Assembly (NCBI GenBank): GCA_003415625.1
Contig: PYIU01000003.1
Location: 4,650,001-4,714,000 of the forward strand
Reading direction: 5' to 3'
DNA from: Aquanectria penicillioides
Lineage: Eukaryota; Ascomycota; Sordariomycetes; Hypocreales; Nectriaceae
Length of the DNA: 64,000 nt
The notes beneath the pieces were generated by a model. The model searched no databases. It had not been told where the DNA came from and was given only the letters and a program-made list of their open reading frames with translations. Every line of letters begins with the position of its first letter. Position 1 is the stretch's first letter. The position numbers were made by a program, and so were the translations under genes. Positions 9,469 to 19,702 of the stretch are shown one piece after another.

Positions 9469-12400
9469 ATGGGCGTCAACGGCCTTTGGACTGTGGTGCA
9501 GCCATGTGCGCGACCAACGAACCTGGCGACTCTTAACCGTAAGCGACTGGCTGTAGATGCATCTATTTGGATCTACCAATTCCTCAAGGCTGTGCGCGAC
9601 AAAGAGGGAAACGCGCTACGCAACTCCCACGTTGTGGGTTTCTTTCGTCGCATTTGCAAGCTGCTCTGGTTCGGAATCCTTCCAGTCTTTGTTTTTGATG
9701 GAGGTGCCCCAGTTCTCAAGCGACAGACAATTCAGAACCGAAAGCGAAGACGGGAAGGTCGCCGAGAAGATGCCGTGAGAACCGCGGGCAAATTGCTCGC
9801 CGTACAAATGCAGCGCATCGCAGAGGAAGAGGATGATAAGAGGAGAAGAGACAAGAATCGAGATGTCGCAGCCAGAGAAGAAGAACAACAAGAGGAGATC
9901 CCGGATGCAAGTCAGTTTGTCTATGTCGCGGAAGAGGACATGACCCAGAGAGAACGACTGCAAAACAGGAAATTCCATAAGCAAGATGCCTATCATCTAC
10001 CTGACCTTGATGGTGGTGGCATTGCCGCAATGGGCAAGCCAGACGACCCACGAATCATGAGTGTCGAGGAGTTGGAAGAATATGCACGGCAATTCCATGC
10101 TGGCGAGGACATCAATTTATACGACTTCAGCAAAATCGACTTTGATGGTGAATTCTTCAAGAGCCTCCCCCCACCAGACCGATACAATATCCTCAACGCC
10201 GCGAGATTGAGGAGTCGACTGAGAATGGGTCTTAGCAAAGAACAATTGGATGACATGTTTCCTGACCGAATGGCCTTCTCCAAATTTCAAATCGAAAGAG
10301 TAAAAGAGAGAAACCACTTGACTCAACGTCTGATGCTTGAAGTCGGAATGACAGGCACAGACTTGACCCTTGGTGTTAATGGGCGAATTGCTGGAGAAAA
10401 GAATCGAGAGTACATCTTGGTGAAAAATGATGGCGTTGAGGGAGGCTGGGCCCTAGGTGTTGTGAGCAAGGAAAAGGACATTGGCGAGGCTCATAAACCG
10501 ATCGACGTCGATGCAATCCAAATTGAATACCAATCCAAAGAAGCCGATGACGATGACGACGACGCAGACTTTGAAGATGTTCCCATCGAGGGACTGAATC
10601 GATTGCCAAAGCCATCTGCAGCTACTTTGGCTAGTTTGCAAGCGGCCCATGATATCGCAGCGCGACGACAAAACTTTTATGACGGCCATCAAACTGAGCG
10701 TACTGTTGGTGAAGAAGGGTCGCTATTCGTTGGCGATAACCTTGGGGATGTGGATGATCTCATCAATGCCCAGACAGAAGAAAGACTACACGCAGAGGAA
10801 GAGAATGATCTCAACCGTGCCATTGCTCTTTCATTGCAAAATCAACATGGCGTGGGGAGGAAGCTGGAGGTCGAAGAGCAATTGGAGGAAGTTTCACTGG
10901 ATGAGCCGAAATGGAACCAGAAATCTGTCGAGGCCCCCAAGCCCATCGCAAACGCTGGCGGTTCCATGATTGCTCATATTGTAAACAATCGGGCGAATGC
11001 AGCTGTTGCAAAACGTCAGGACCGAGGATATCCTACCGCTGATGCAAGCGACAGCGAAGAAGATATGCAAGCCATTATGGCGAGGTCGAGACGGATAAAG
11101 AAACCCCAGCCGGCACCAATTGTAGAAAACAAGAAGAACCCCTTTGATGGCCCATTGCCTTTCCCCAAGCTTGACTGGGGATCCTCTATCTTCGCAAAGA
11201 AGACCCTCAACAAGGAATCGAAAGGCGCTTCAAATGATACGAAGGCTATAGAGTCTGAGGTGTTTGAAGACGAAATGGCTGGAGGCTTTGAAATGGAGCC
11301 TGAAAGGAACGACGGCCCACAGCCTCTTCCCCCCTGGTTGACCGATGAGAGTGATATCAGAGACTCTTTGAAGAAGCAACAAGAGGTCGAACGAGAAATT
11401 AACGCCGAGGATAGACTTGCCGCTGAGGAAGATGAGAGACTTCGCCAGCGAGCGATGCAAGATCGATTGATCGAGATTGATTCCGGATCAGATGATGAGA
11501 ACGAAATCCAAATCATTGAGATCCCACCATCACCTGAGAAACCTTCCGAGAATACCCCAATAATGGTCAACGATGGGCAATCTGAAACACACTCTTTTTC
11601 AGCTGTTATGTCTGGTCCAGCTCAGCCCCCAACATATGACAGTGCGCGAGGGCCCACGTCAACCGAGTCACCTGAACCAGAATTTGAAGAAGTCCTAGTT
11701 GGTGCCTCCATTTATAGCGAACCTGGTGCCCTGCCAGGTGACAAACAGACATCGGATTCACCCGAGCCTGTGTTTGAAGATGTTACCATGGAACCATCTC
11801 TGGAACTCGCTCGCAAAAGCCTGTCTCCTGCGTTTGAAGACGTTCGGGGCTTGGATATCTCAATAGGGAATGGGATACAGAAAGGCTCTGGTCTCGATGA
11901 CGATGAGCTATTTGGCGACATTGAGGATGATGAATTTAGTGATCCCGGAGATGAAGAGCTTTTGGCTCAAATGGCCGAGGAAGCCGAGGAACATGCTCGA
12001 TTTGCTAGTGAACTGAATAACAAGTCCGCGGTGCAGAACAGAGAGGATTATGAGACGGAACTACGCGCTCTTCGAAACCAGCAAAAGAAGGACCGCCGGG
12101 ATGCTGATGAAGTTACCCAAGTCATGATTACTGAATGTCAGGCCCTCCTCCGTCTGTTTGGTATTCCCTACATTACCGCTCCCATGGAAGCTGAAGCACA
12201 ATGTGCGGAGCTCGTTCACCTGGGGCTTGTTGATGGAATTGTGACAGACGACTCTGATATTTTTCTGTTTGGTGGAACCCGAGTGTACAAGAACATGTTC
12301 AATGGCAACAAATTTGTTGAGTGTTACCTCGGCGTCGATCTCGAGAAGGAGCTGTCCCTTTCCCGAGAACAACTTATTTCTTTGGCTCAACTACTCGGCT

Positions 12401-13122
12401 CCGATTACACCGAAGGGCTCCCTGGAGTCGGTCCTGTCACTGCAGTCGAGATCTTATCCGAGTTTCCGGGTAAGACTGGCCTGGTCAATTTTCGCGAATG
12501 GTGGCAGTCAGTACAATCCCAAAGCCGACCAAAGGAAGCTGACGCGTCATCGACCTTCCGAAAGAAGTTCCGAAAGTCGCAAGCCACCAAACTATTCCTG
12601 CCACCAGGTTTCCCAAACCCGGCTGTCTACGACGCGTACCTCCAACCCGAAGTTGATAACAGTGCAGAGCAGTTCCAATGGGGCGTTCCAGATGTGGAAG
12701 GTTTGCGGCAGTTTTTGATGGCTACGATTGGGTGGAGCAAGGAACGAACAGACGAAGTGCTGGTGCCCGTGATTAAAGATATGAACAAAAGGGATCGCGA
12801 GGGTACCCAAGCCAATATCACAAGGTTCTTTGGGGGCAGCGTAGGGGTTGGCGCAAAAGAAGCATTCGCACCACGACAAAAGGCCCAGGGCAGCAAACGA
12901 ATGGCAGCGGCTGTGGACAGATTGAGAGCGAATGTTGCCGGAGAAGGGTCATCAACTGTTGAGGATGCCGAAGCTGGTACTGGAAAGCGAAAACGAGTGG
13001 CAAGGAGAGAAGGTAAGGAGGCAGACGGAGATGGTGATATTGAAAATGAAGATGACGGGGAAGGAGAGGCACCAACACGAAGAAACCGGGGCAAGGGGAA
13101 GCGAACCAAGGCGACAGTGTAG
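9469..13122 (+). CDS. RAD2: DNA repair endonuclease Rad2/XPG (Rad13)
   Basis: Single exon, 1217 aa, starting MGVNGLWTVVQPCARP. The XPG N-domain fills about residues 1-100 (VDASIWIYQFLKAVRDKEG; FVFDGGAPVLKR). A long acidic spacer of some 750 residues follows, the mark of XPG/Rad2 against FEN1 or EXO1. The XPG-I domain lies near 885-935 (ITAPMEAEAQCAELV; TDDSDIFLFGG), with the conserved acidic metal ligands, then the helix-two-turn-helix (LLGSDYTEGLPGVGP) near 970-985. The spacer carries a ubiquitin-interacting-like segment (LNRAIALSLQ, about 443) and the C-terminal part a PCNA box QANITRFF (about 1113), then basic NLS-like runs. Rad2 makes the 3' incision in nucleotide excision repair and works with TFIIH. 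Length and domain order match the family. Confidence 0.97.
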   Translation: MGVNGLWTVVQPCARPTNLATLNRKRLAVDASIWIYQFLKAVRDKEGNALRNSHVVGFFRRICKLLWFGILPVFVFDGGAPVLKRQTIQNRKRRREGRREDAVRTAGKLLAVQMQRIAEEEDDKRRRDKNRDVAAREEEQQEEIPDASQFVYVAEEDMTQRERLQNRKFHKQDAYHLPDLDGGGIAAMGKPDDPRIMSVEELEEYARQFHAGEDINLYDFSKIDFDGEFFKSLPPPDRYNILNAARLRSRLRMGLSKEQLDDMFPDRMAFSKFQIERVKERNHLTQRLMLEVGMTGTDLTLGVNGRIAGEKNREYILVKNDGVEGGWALGVVSKEKDIGEAHKPIDVDAIQIEYQSKEADDDDDDADFEDVPIEGLNRLPKPSAATLASLQAAHDIAARRQNFYDGHQTERTVGEEGSLFVGDNLGDVDDLINAQTEERLHAEEENDLNRAIALSLQNQHGVGRKLEVEEQLEEVSLDEPKWNQKSVEAPKPIANAGGSMIAHIVNNRANAAVAKRQDRGYPTADASDSEEDMQAIMARSRRIKKPQPAPIVENKKNPFDGPLPFPKLDWGSSIFAKKTLNKESKGASNDTKAIESEVFEDEMAGGFEMEPERNDGPQPLPPWLTDESDIRDSLKKQQEVEREINAEDRLAAEEDERLRQRAMQDRLIEIDSGSDDENEIQIIEIPPSPEKPSENTPIMVNDGQSETHSFSAVMSGPAQPPTYDSARGPTSTESPEPEFEEVLVGASIYSEPGALPGDKQTSDSPEPVFEDVTMEPSLELARKSLSPAFEDVRGLDISIGNGIQKGSGLDDDELFGDIEDDEFSDPGDEELLAQMAEEAEEHARFASELNNKSAVQNREDYETELRALRNQQKKDRRDADEVTQVMITECQALLRLFGIPYITAPMEAEAQCAELVHLGLVDGIVTDDSDIFLFGGTRVYKNMFNGNKFVECYLGVDLEKELSLSREQLISLAQLLGSDYTEGLPGVGPVTAVEILSEFPGKTGLVNFREWWQSVQSQSRPKEADASSTFRKKFRKSQATKLFLPPGFPNPAVYDAYLQPEVDNSAEQFQWGVPDVEGLRQFLMATIGWSKERTDEVLVPVIKDMNKRDREGTQANITRFFGGSVGVGAKEAFAPRQKAQGSKRMAAAVDRLRANVAGEGSSTVEDAEAGTGKRKRVARREGKEADGDGDIENEDDGEGEAPTRRNRGKGKRTKATV

Positions 13123-13388
13123 GAAGCCCTTTAGGTGCATTTCATGTTCTAGATTGAGCTTCCTGTTATGGTAGTCGATTATGAAGAACTAATGATGAAA
13201 TTATTGTGATCGACTCTCTAGATGGTTGGGACGATGGACTGATGTATTGACGACCATCAACTGTGCGTTGGTTCCCTTCATAAGTCGCAGACTAACACAT
13301 TGGCTTATCTACAGTCTCGGGGTCGTACTAGCCTGGATGGACGGCAAAAAGAGTAGCTTCAGTATGTGAATGCTATGCCGTGGGGAAT

Positions 13389-13524
13389 CGACACCTGCAG
13401 GGATCGAACCTGCGCCTCCGAAGAGACGGCCTATCAGACAGTCGACTTGTTCTATCTCAATTAAGGACAGAACGCAAACTGATTCTGTAGCAGGGCCGCG
13501 CGTTAACCACTCCGCCAAAGTGCC
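13389..13524 (-). tRNA. tRNA-Ser(GCT) with canonical intron
   Basis: Acceptor stem GGCACTT/AGGTGTC with discriminator G, D arm GCGGAGTGGTTAACGC, anticodon stem CGGCC/GGCCG, long variable arm with a TTCG loop, and B box GGTTCGATCCC. The loop reads CTGCTA + A with anticodon GCT and A37; the intron (433-487 within 13433-13487, 55 nt) sits after position 37 as expected. It is a normal serine tRNA and the natural comparison for the odd family at 418, 731 and 13695. Confidence 0.88.
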
Positions 13525-13694
13525 TATGTGCTTATTGGTTGCCCAAAGCGCTGCGTATCGGGTGTCATGGGGACCACCTCGCCATTCACTAAACACAGGC
13601 CACTTCTTTCTCCCCAAAAAACTGAAACCAGCAAGAAGAGAAAGGGGACGGATGTATTGGGTTAGAAAAGGCAGCAAAATGCAAAAAGATGGGA

Positions 13695-13841
13695 CGACAC
13701 CTGCAGGATTCGAACCTACGCGTGCGAACACAATGCCTTGATATGCATGATACTGTGTGAGGTTAGTGGGAGTCACTTGTGGATAGTTGGTATGAGAGAA
13801 ACTTACGCAGGGCATCGCCTTAACCACTCGGCCAAAGTGTC
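13695..13841 (-). tRNA. tRNA-Ser-like gene with GT-AG intron, apparent anticodon GCG (copy 3)
   Basis: Exons are identical to the copies at 418-569 and 731-880, 13 kb away. The intervening segment (13737-13806, 70 nt as GT-AG) starts GTAAGTT, has CTAAC (13762-13766) and ends AAG, and is otherwise unrelated to the other two introns. A T5 run follows the 3' end. Neighbours a genuine tRNA-Ser(GCT) 170 bp away on the same strand. Identical exons beside diverged introns imply selection on the mature RNA or recent gene conversion. Confidence 0.75.
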
Positions 13842-14163
13842 TTGTATGAACTGACGGATTGTAAACATCACTATATAGTCAGTCAGCTAGCCAAATTTGC
13901 CCCGCATAAACTGCATAGATTCTATAATGTTGGTTTGTTTACTGACTTATGCATTTCCTTCAATCAGTGCGTCTCTGTGGCCAAACGGTTTGATAACCCT
14001 CTGCTTGACTGATTTGGGAATACAAACACTCGACACACAGTGTGTATTACCAGCCACACATTTTATGTGTATGTCCCTTGCATTCCGCATCATGGCTTTC
14101 CACTTGAACACATAATTGTCGACATTGCCTCATCTAGAAATAGTCACATGATAGGATTACAAT
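13842..14163. other. Intergenic, nothing recognised
   Basis: AT-rich spacer upstream of the zinc-knuckle fragment; no conserved frame seen. Confidence 0.4.
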
Positions 14164-14406
14164 ATGCCCTTGTACGAGCCTCCAGTATGTCGTGGATGCG
14201 GACGAGCAGGCGACGGTCGAAACCATTGCCCTAAATGTCCATGTTCGTGGTGTAACAATACCGCCATCTCATTACGGGTTGCCCCAAAGCAACTCCTTGC
14301 AAAAACTGTGGTGGAAAAGGGCACAAGTTCAACGATTGTTCCAAGACCCAGGTCTTGTCTCGGTTGCCTAAACGAGCATATGGACTCTCAAATAATTCCC
14401 CATCGT
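14164..14406 (+). pseudogene. CCHC zinc-knuckle protein fragment, frameshifted
   Basis: Frame A from ATG 14164 encodes a Cys/His-rich run (CRGCGRAGDGRNHCPKCPCSWC). The sequence then continues in another frame as ITGCPKATPC and the perfect knuckle CKNCGGKGHKFNDC (C-x2-C-x4-H-x4-C). Aligning CSWC with the following H-x4-C needs one more base between them (near 14250-14260), so two knuckles straddle a one-base loss. Zinc knuckles occur in Gag polyproteins and in RNA-binding proteins; no reverse transcriptase, integrase or LTR is visible nearby, so origin is open. It may be a decayed gene or a real gene with a sequencing error. Confidence 0.45.
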
Positions 14407-15583
14407 AAAAACGGCTGCGCAGGCTGGACTTCGAAATGCAGGATCGGATTCTCAACCATCATGGCACGAGATCCTCGAATATCTTGATCTTTTAACCAAA
14501 ACACGATGCTGAAGAGTGGTATTCTCTTGGCACTCAAACCAATGTGAATTTGGTAGCCCAACTCCATTGTCTTGATAACAAGAGGAAGAAGAGCTAGCTA
14601 ACTGAGGATAGGATCCATCGAAGGAATATCAACCTGAGTCACTCATACTTCTTAATCTGGAGATAGAGTGTCACGGACTTTTGGATGATCTCACAGAGCA
14701 CCGACTGTCAGGATCCGAGTATCCCCTCTATAGCAACAAAATCAACGGCTACGCCGACAGAAGGATCTTCGTACGAGAGATTCTCCAATGTATTGACCCT
14801 GGGATAATGGCCCTCCAAGGCAGGCAGCTCAATCAAGAAGTTCTTCATGAGATCAGAGCCCGTCAATCTGCCCCTTGGCTTTCGAGCATAGGCTATTTGG
14901 ACCATGTCACCGATAAACGATGAAGACCCTCTGTGATGCTGTGCAAATAGCTCGTTAGTCGTGAAGTCAAAGTCTCCTAGGCAGCCATAGCCCTAGGGCC
15001 ACGAGGAAGCAAGGAATGGCCCAATTCTTGACTTAAGTGGGGGTTTCAGGCTTTAGGCTGCACAATCTATGCGAAAGTAAGCTATTTATTCTCTAATCGA
15101 GTGTCGATAAAACGACAGAGTCGCCTGGGATGATTGAATCACCTATTTATGCATGTGTGTGTGGGAGATTAATCAGCGGATCAGACGGAAGCCAAATCTC
15201 AGGCAGCCAGCATCCCTGCCAGCTGCCTCCGACGGGGCCCCACAGTCGTAGCTCCAGCCACAGCCACAGTGTGTGATGACGTTGTTGATTTGGTTTGGCC
15301 TTGGCCTGGTGGGAGAAGGAAGGTGCAGCGTAGCGTAGTGCAGCTTCCTGCCACGAAACGCACGACAGCTCGACCAGGCAACTGACCACCTTTTCTCTTT
15401 CGACACCATCACCCAGATCCTGCACTCGCGTTCTCTCTGTCAAACACAAAACCAAGAGAGCTTCCCGCAAACATAGTCCTCTGTCCTTCTTTCTCCTCTC
15501 ACCTCCAGCCGCCGCCTTTTCTTCTACCTCACGATTGTGTGCACTTTTGACCTTACCCCTCCGCACCCCAGCCAGCCGTCAAC
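14407..15583. other. Intergenic / possible remnant region, with 5' region of BAP31-like gene
   Basis: About 1.2 kb. An 80-codon open frame at 14681-14923 has protein-like composition but no recognised motif and may be the tail of the same broken gene as the zinc knuckles. From about 15400 the DNA becomes pyrimidine-rich, as expected for promoter and 5' UTR of the gene starting at 15584. Confidence 0.35.
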
Positions 15584-16406
15584 ATGACGCTCTACTACAC
15601 CCTCGTACGTCGCCGCGATGCCAGCTCTCCTCAAGCTGCAACGATCCTTACGAAGCGCCAGATGCTGACTGCCCGGAACACAGGTTTTCCTTCTGCTCGT
15701 CTTCGAGATGGCACTCTTCATGCTCCTGATCGTCCCCCTACCCTTCAACGTCAAGCGCAAGATCTTCACGTGCGTGTCGCCTCGCCCCCCCCTCCCCCCA
15801 CCACAAGAACACCAGAGCTAACCGGCTGTGAATAGCTTCATCTCCGAGAACCCCGTTGTCGCCAAGATCCAGTACTGGATGAAGATCACCTTCATCTTCA
15901 TCCTCATTCTTTTTATCGACAGTGTCAACCGAGTCTACCGCGTTCAGATTGAGCTCCACGCCGCCACCGAACAGGCCAAACAGGGGGGGTACGTCATAGC
16001 CCGGCATTTTGCTTCAATCACTCGTGCTTGCTAACATTCGCCCTCTATTAGTGCTGCTGTCATGGGCCACGAGCGCCTTGAAGTGCAGGCTCGCAAATTC
16101 TACTCCCAGCGCAACATGTACCTCTGCGGATTCACCCTGTTCCTTTCCCTCATCCTGAACCGCACCTACGTCATGATTATCGACGCCATGCGCCTTGAGG
16201 ACAAGATCCGCGAATACGAGGCTGCCAAGAAGACTGCCACCGGCAAGTCTGACGAGATTGCCGCTCTCAAGAAGGAAATTGAACTTAAGGAGCTGGATCT
16301 CCAGACCCTCAAGAAGCAGAGCCAGCAACTCCACAAGAGCTACGATGAGCTCAGCGACAAGTACGCCGCCACTCAGGAGGATGGCGAGGGCAAGAAGGCA
16401 AAATAA
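15584..16406 (+). CDS. BAP31/Yet-family endoplasmic reticulum membrane protein
   Basis: Four exons: 15584-15604, 15684-15769, 15836-15988 and 16052-16406; 204 aa. Three hydrophobic segments lie at about residues 5-26 (VFLLLVFEMALFMLLIVPL), 48-66 (WMKITFIFILILFID) and 108-128 (MYLCGFTLFLSLILNRTYV), followed by a charged helical coiled-coil tail (about 135-195). It ends KKAK, a dilysine ER-retrieval signal. Proteins of this family (yeast Yet1/Yet3, animal BAP31) act in ER export and quality control of membrane proteins. The first exon codes for seven residues only. Confidence 0.93.
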
Positions 16407-16776
16407 GCCCCACACATTTACGGATTAAAACCCGACAGTTATGAACCTTAAAAATGGAAGATCCGATATGAACCATCTTGGTGCAACAAGTTGGAATGCC
16501 TGGTGCGAAGCGAGTGTTGCAGATAGAGGGGACAGAGCCTCTTGGAGGGAACTAAAAGGAATGGATGTGACAAGTTAGGTCAGGAACTGGCGCATTGTAG
16601 CAACAGTAAATGGATACATTCAACAATTTGTTTGATACAGGATATTGGTTCTTCCCCTTGCCGTGAAGATGCGGCCCAATCTACTACGCTCTGCCAACCA
16701 ATGCTAGATTTCACCTTTTGGTGCTACCGAACTCATCAGCACAAACCGTCCATTTCATTGTCAACCGTGGCTCAAG
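16407..16776. other. Convergent 3' intergenic spacer
   Basis: 370 bp between the convergent BAP31-like and DUF1479 stops; expected to hold both 3' UTRs. Nothing else seen. Confidence 0.5.
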
Positions 16777-18216
16777 TTAGTAGTACCCAGTGTCATATTT
16801 TTCTGGGAATAGGATGCCATTGGCCATCTCCAAAACTGCCTGCTCAAGGTCATCTCTTGCCTCATCCTCATCCCACGGCAGCAAACCCATGGCACGCAGT
16901 CCATCTACGCCTCCGGCCTCGCCAACCTCCTGCACGCCCGTGTTCCCCACACGAGCGCACTCTCCAAAGACGCCGCCAAAATCCGGGCTTGGGTGGCCGA
17001 GCAGGAATGCTTTTCGTTGGCGGGCCAGATACAAGGCATTGGTTTGAGTGAGAGGGCAAGCGGGTAGGTACATGATGGTCGTTCCAGGGAGGTCTGGGCG
17101 GCGGAGGCGGTCGAGGGCATAAACGGCGTCGCAGTGCCAGACCAGATAGTCGCCTGGCTCGAGCCGGGGAATGTGGACCATGCTGCGAGGTAGCTGTAGG
17201 TGCGGGTGCAGGGCCTCGTTGAGTTCCTGGGGATACGAGGGCAGTGCGCCCTGGATGATGGATGACGGGGGCTGCTCGAGGGCCCAGTTTTCGGGAGAGA
17301 GGAAGTCTGGATGGCTTGGAGAAGCTTTGATGGGGGAGAAGAAGGGCCGCAGAAGGAGGTAAGCCGTGGACATGGCGATCATGGGACACAAGAGAAGAGT
17401 GCCCTCGCCGACGGGGAGGTCGCTGAGAGAGACCCAGCCTTGCAGCATGCGGAACATTGTGCATACGCCATCACCGTTGTACAGATCACTCGTTAGCTTG
17501 AGCCGAGTGCTGCTTTCCCAAGGGTCATATCTCTCCCATTCCCCGTCCCAGATGCGTTGGTAAGGGCCTGTCGCCCCGTATCCGTCCAGCTCCCAACGCT
17601 CCACGCTGCCGCCGTCGACATAGACACTCAACGAACAAGTCTCGTCGTCGGGGCTCCTGATGCGGAGCCTGTCGGCGTAGCTGACGGGGAAGTTGGGACT
17701 GACGAGCGCGGCTGGATCCGACGAGTGCCACAGGTTCATGAGGTAGCGCTGGGTGAACAGGACATTCTCATGGGCTCGAGCCTTGATTTGCGCGGGAGAC
17801 CAGTAGACGCCGTAGAGATGCGGATCGTGGGTGGGCAAACGGCGGGCCCGCGGATCCTCATTGAGATATGAGGCCGTGGCCGTCTTCCACTGTGCTGCGG
17901 TATCGCGCGGGATGACGCCTCTTATCACTGCGACACCACGTTCCTTCAGCTGCGACGAAAATGCTTCGGACTTGGGCGCATCTCGAAGGTCGGCGAAAGA
18001 TATGGACGGGAATATGCTGGGCCCTTCCCTGGTAATCGTCTCAATCTCGGCTTTCAATTTGATGAGCAGCCTCTTCCATGACGCTATGATCTGCGTTTCT
18101 TTGCCAGAAATCAAGGCCTCCTTTGCTTTTGCAAACCGCGCCGGGAGAGGGGTGGCCTCCGTTGTCTCAGCAAACATGCTACTGGTCGGTCCATGGCTGT
18201 GGTCCGAGGGTGACAT
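16777..18216 (-). CDS. DUF1479 family protein (YbiU-like, probable 2-oxoglutarate/Fe(II) oxygenase fold)
   Basis: Single exon, 479 aa from ATG 18216; the frame extends to 18261 only through a TTG, so the ATG (MSPSDHSHGP) is preferred. Family signatures seen include RGVAVIRGVIPRD near the N-terminal third, the HDPHLYGVYWSPAQ and RYLMNLWHSSD segments, and GDYLVWHCDAVYAL with a His-x-Asp pair. DUF1479 proteins are common in fungi and some bacteria and adopt a jelly-roll like non-haem iron dioxygenases; the substrate is unknown. Length (about 420-480 aa) fits. Confidence 0.88.
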   Translation of the reverse strand: MSPSDHSHGPTSSMFAETTEATPLPARFAKAKEALISGKETQIIASWKRLLIKLKAEIETITREGPSIFPSISFADLRDAPKSEAFSSQLKERGVAVIRGVIPRDTAAQWKTATASYLNEDPRARRLPTHDPHLYGVYWSPAQIKARAHENVLFTQRYLMNLWHSSDPAALVSPNFPVSYADRLRIRSPDDETCSLSVYVDGGSVERWELDGYGATGPYQRIWDGEWERYDPWESSTRLKLTSDLYNGDGVCTMFRMLQGWVSLSDLPVGEGTLLLCPMIAMSTAYLLLRPFFSPIKASPSHPDFLSPENWALEQPPSSIIQGALPSYPQELNEALHPHLQLPRSMVHIPRLEPGDYLVWHCDAVYALDRLRRPDLPGTTIMYLPACPLTQTNALYLARQRKAFLLGHPSPDFGGVFGECARVGNTGVQEVGEAGGVDGLRAMGLLPWDEDEARDDLEQAVLEMANGILFPEKYDTGYY

Positions 18217-18261
18217 GGTGAAGTTTAGGTTGCAGCCACAAGCTGTGCTGCAGACGGTCAA

Positions 18262-18785
18262 TGTATCAACAACTCAAGAAGCTATCCTCTCAGAAACTAG
18301 ATATTTAGATGAATAGGGGCAAAGTATATCGGCGGTGGGCTGCGACAGCGTCTTCCCATTGTGCCGGGGCAAAGATGAAGACAGAGGCGTGAGGTATAGG
18401 TGGTGGGCATGTGGTCGCGTTTGATTTTTTGGCTGTCCAGGCCCCAAGGTAACCGGTATAAAGTGTCGGACAGCTTACCTCTTACACTTGTTATCGTGAC
18501 GTTCGCTCAGCCCGGCCGTAGACATTCATCTGGCGGAAATTCTTCGGTCGCGGGTGCATATACTTCGGATGTTGGGCGCAATCACGGGCCGCGCAGCCGG
18601 GGTCGGTAGATGTTCAGCTTCCCCGTCCCAATGGGAGATTTTTCGGGACTCGGCCAGGCTCATCTGGGTTTTGTTGGCCCTGACGTGCATCCGGGACATG
18701 GATCACCTGATACATGATGGAACAGGCATATCTTACGCGGCACAGGTGCGCAGATGGCTTCGTCGCTGGCTGGATTGGGGGAAGC
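18262..18785. other. Intergenic, promoter side of DUF1479 gene
   Basis: 524 bp between the DUF1479 start and the stop of the next gene on the same strand. No conserved frame recognised. Confidence 0.45.
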
Positions 18786-19702
18786 CTAAGCCTTGGTTCT
18801 CTTTGATCGTCTGAGAGTGGTGGTCTTGTGTTTGTCATTCTCCATATGATCGCGCTCAGAGACAGGTTCAGAGACGGGTTTCCGCTTGGTTGATGAGGGC
18901 TTGGGATCCTTGGTTGGCTTAACTTCCTCTTTGGATGATGACCCATTCTTCGACGGCTTTGCCTGTTCGGGCTGTTTCATGAGCACGTACGCAACCTTCT
19001 CCACGTCAGTGGCAGAAACCCCAGTCTCTTGGACAAATCCTGGGCGTTGGAGCACAGATCGTGGTATTCCTTTGCGTTGTACTTGATTGGGCTCTTGTTC
19101 CCCCCAGAGCACAGCCAATAGAATGCTTCGTCCGAGAAGAAGATGACCCGACTCGGATCATGGACGGTTAGAAGCAGAGAAGCAGTGGCGGGGCCGATGC
19201 CCTTGAGCTTTGTCAAGATGCCGAGTGCCGCCTGGGCGTCTGACTCTTTGCCGTAGACTTCCAATGCCTGTTCGACAGTGTCCGCCGCGAAGGTTGGGTC
19301 ATTGGAAGAAACGAGCTTCATCAATGTAGGCCTAAACTTGCCATGTCGCCTGATGATGTGTCAGATGGCACCTAGTTTTGGCTCTGGAGACTTACAGCTT
19401 CCACTCGACAAGAGCCTTGACATCATCGATATTCATCGAACGCTTTGGCTTTCCCCCCCAAATACCTTCAAGGCTTCCTTATATCGATAGTCATCTAGCT
19501 CCTGCAGGTTTTTCTGACCATCCTTGGCTGCAGTGCACGTGTCAATTAGGTCGACACCCTCGGAGATATTTCACGGCAGACGCGACTTACCGCCCTTCAA
19601 GTCAGAAATAGACTTGATGAGGTCAGGGTACTGGGACAGGAATCCGACGAATTCGGCTTTGGTTATCTTGTCCGCTTGGACCACGCTCGAATTGGGAGGC
19701 AT
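18786..19702 (-). pseudogene. Helix-hairpin-helix-like fungal protein, two apparent frameshifts
   Basis: Reconstructed from ATG 19702: exon 1 (19591-19702), exon 2 (19396-19529), then a last exon starting after ...CATCATCAG near 19350 and running to the stop at 18786. The readable product has FVGFLSQYPDLIKSISDLK, VEWKLRHGKFRPTLMKLV, a helix-hairpin-helix-like LKGIGPATASLLL, and a basic Ser/Lys tail. Two one-base losses are needed: at a G7 run (about 19452-19458) in exon 2, and at a G4 run (about 19020), where ...DLSKRL must pass into VSATDVEKVAYVL. Both frames are protein-like right up to the joins. The hairpin suggests DNA binding, but no glycosylase catalytic pattern is recognised. Either a decayed gene or an intact gene with homopolymer errors. 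Confidence 0.65.

Noticed and set aside
13842..15100. Full LTR retrotransposon at the tRNA cluster
   Set aside because: Only zinc knuckles are seen; no reverse transcriptase, integrase, protease or terminal repeats.
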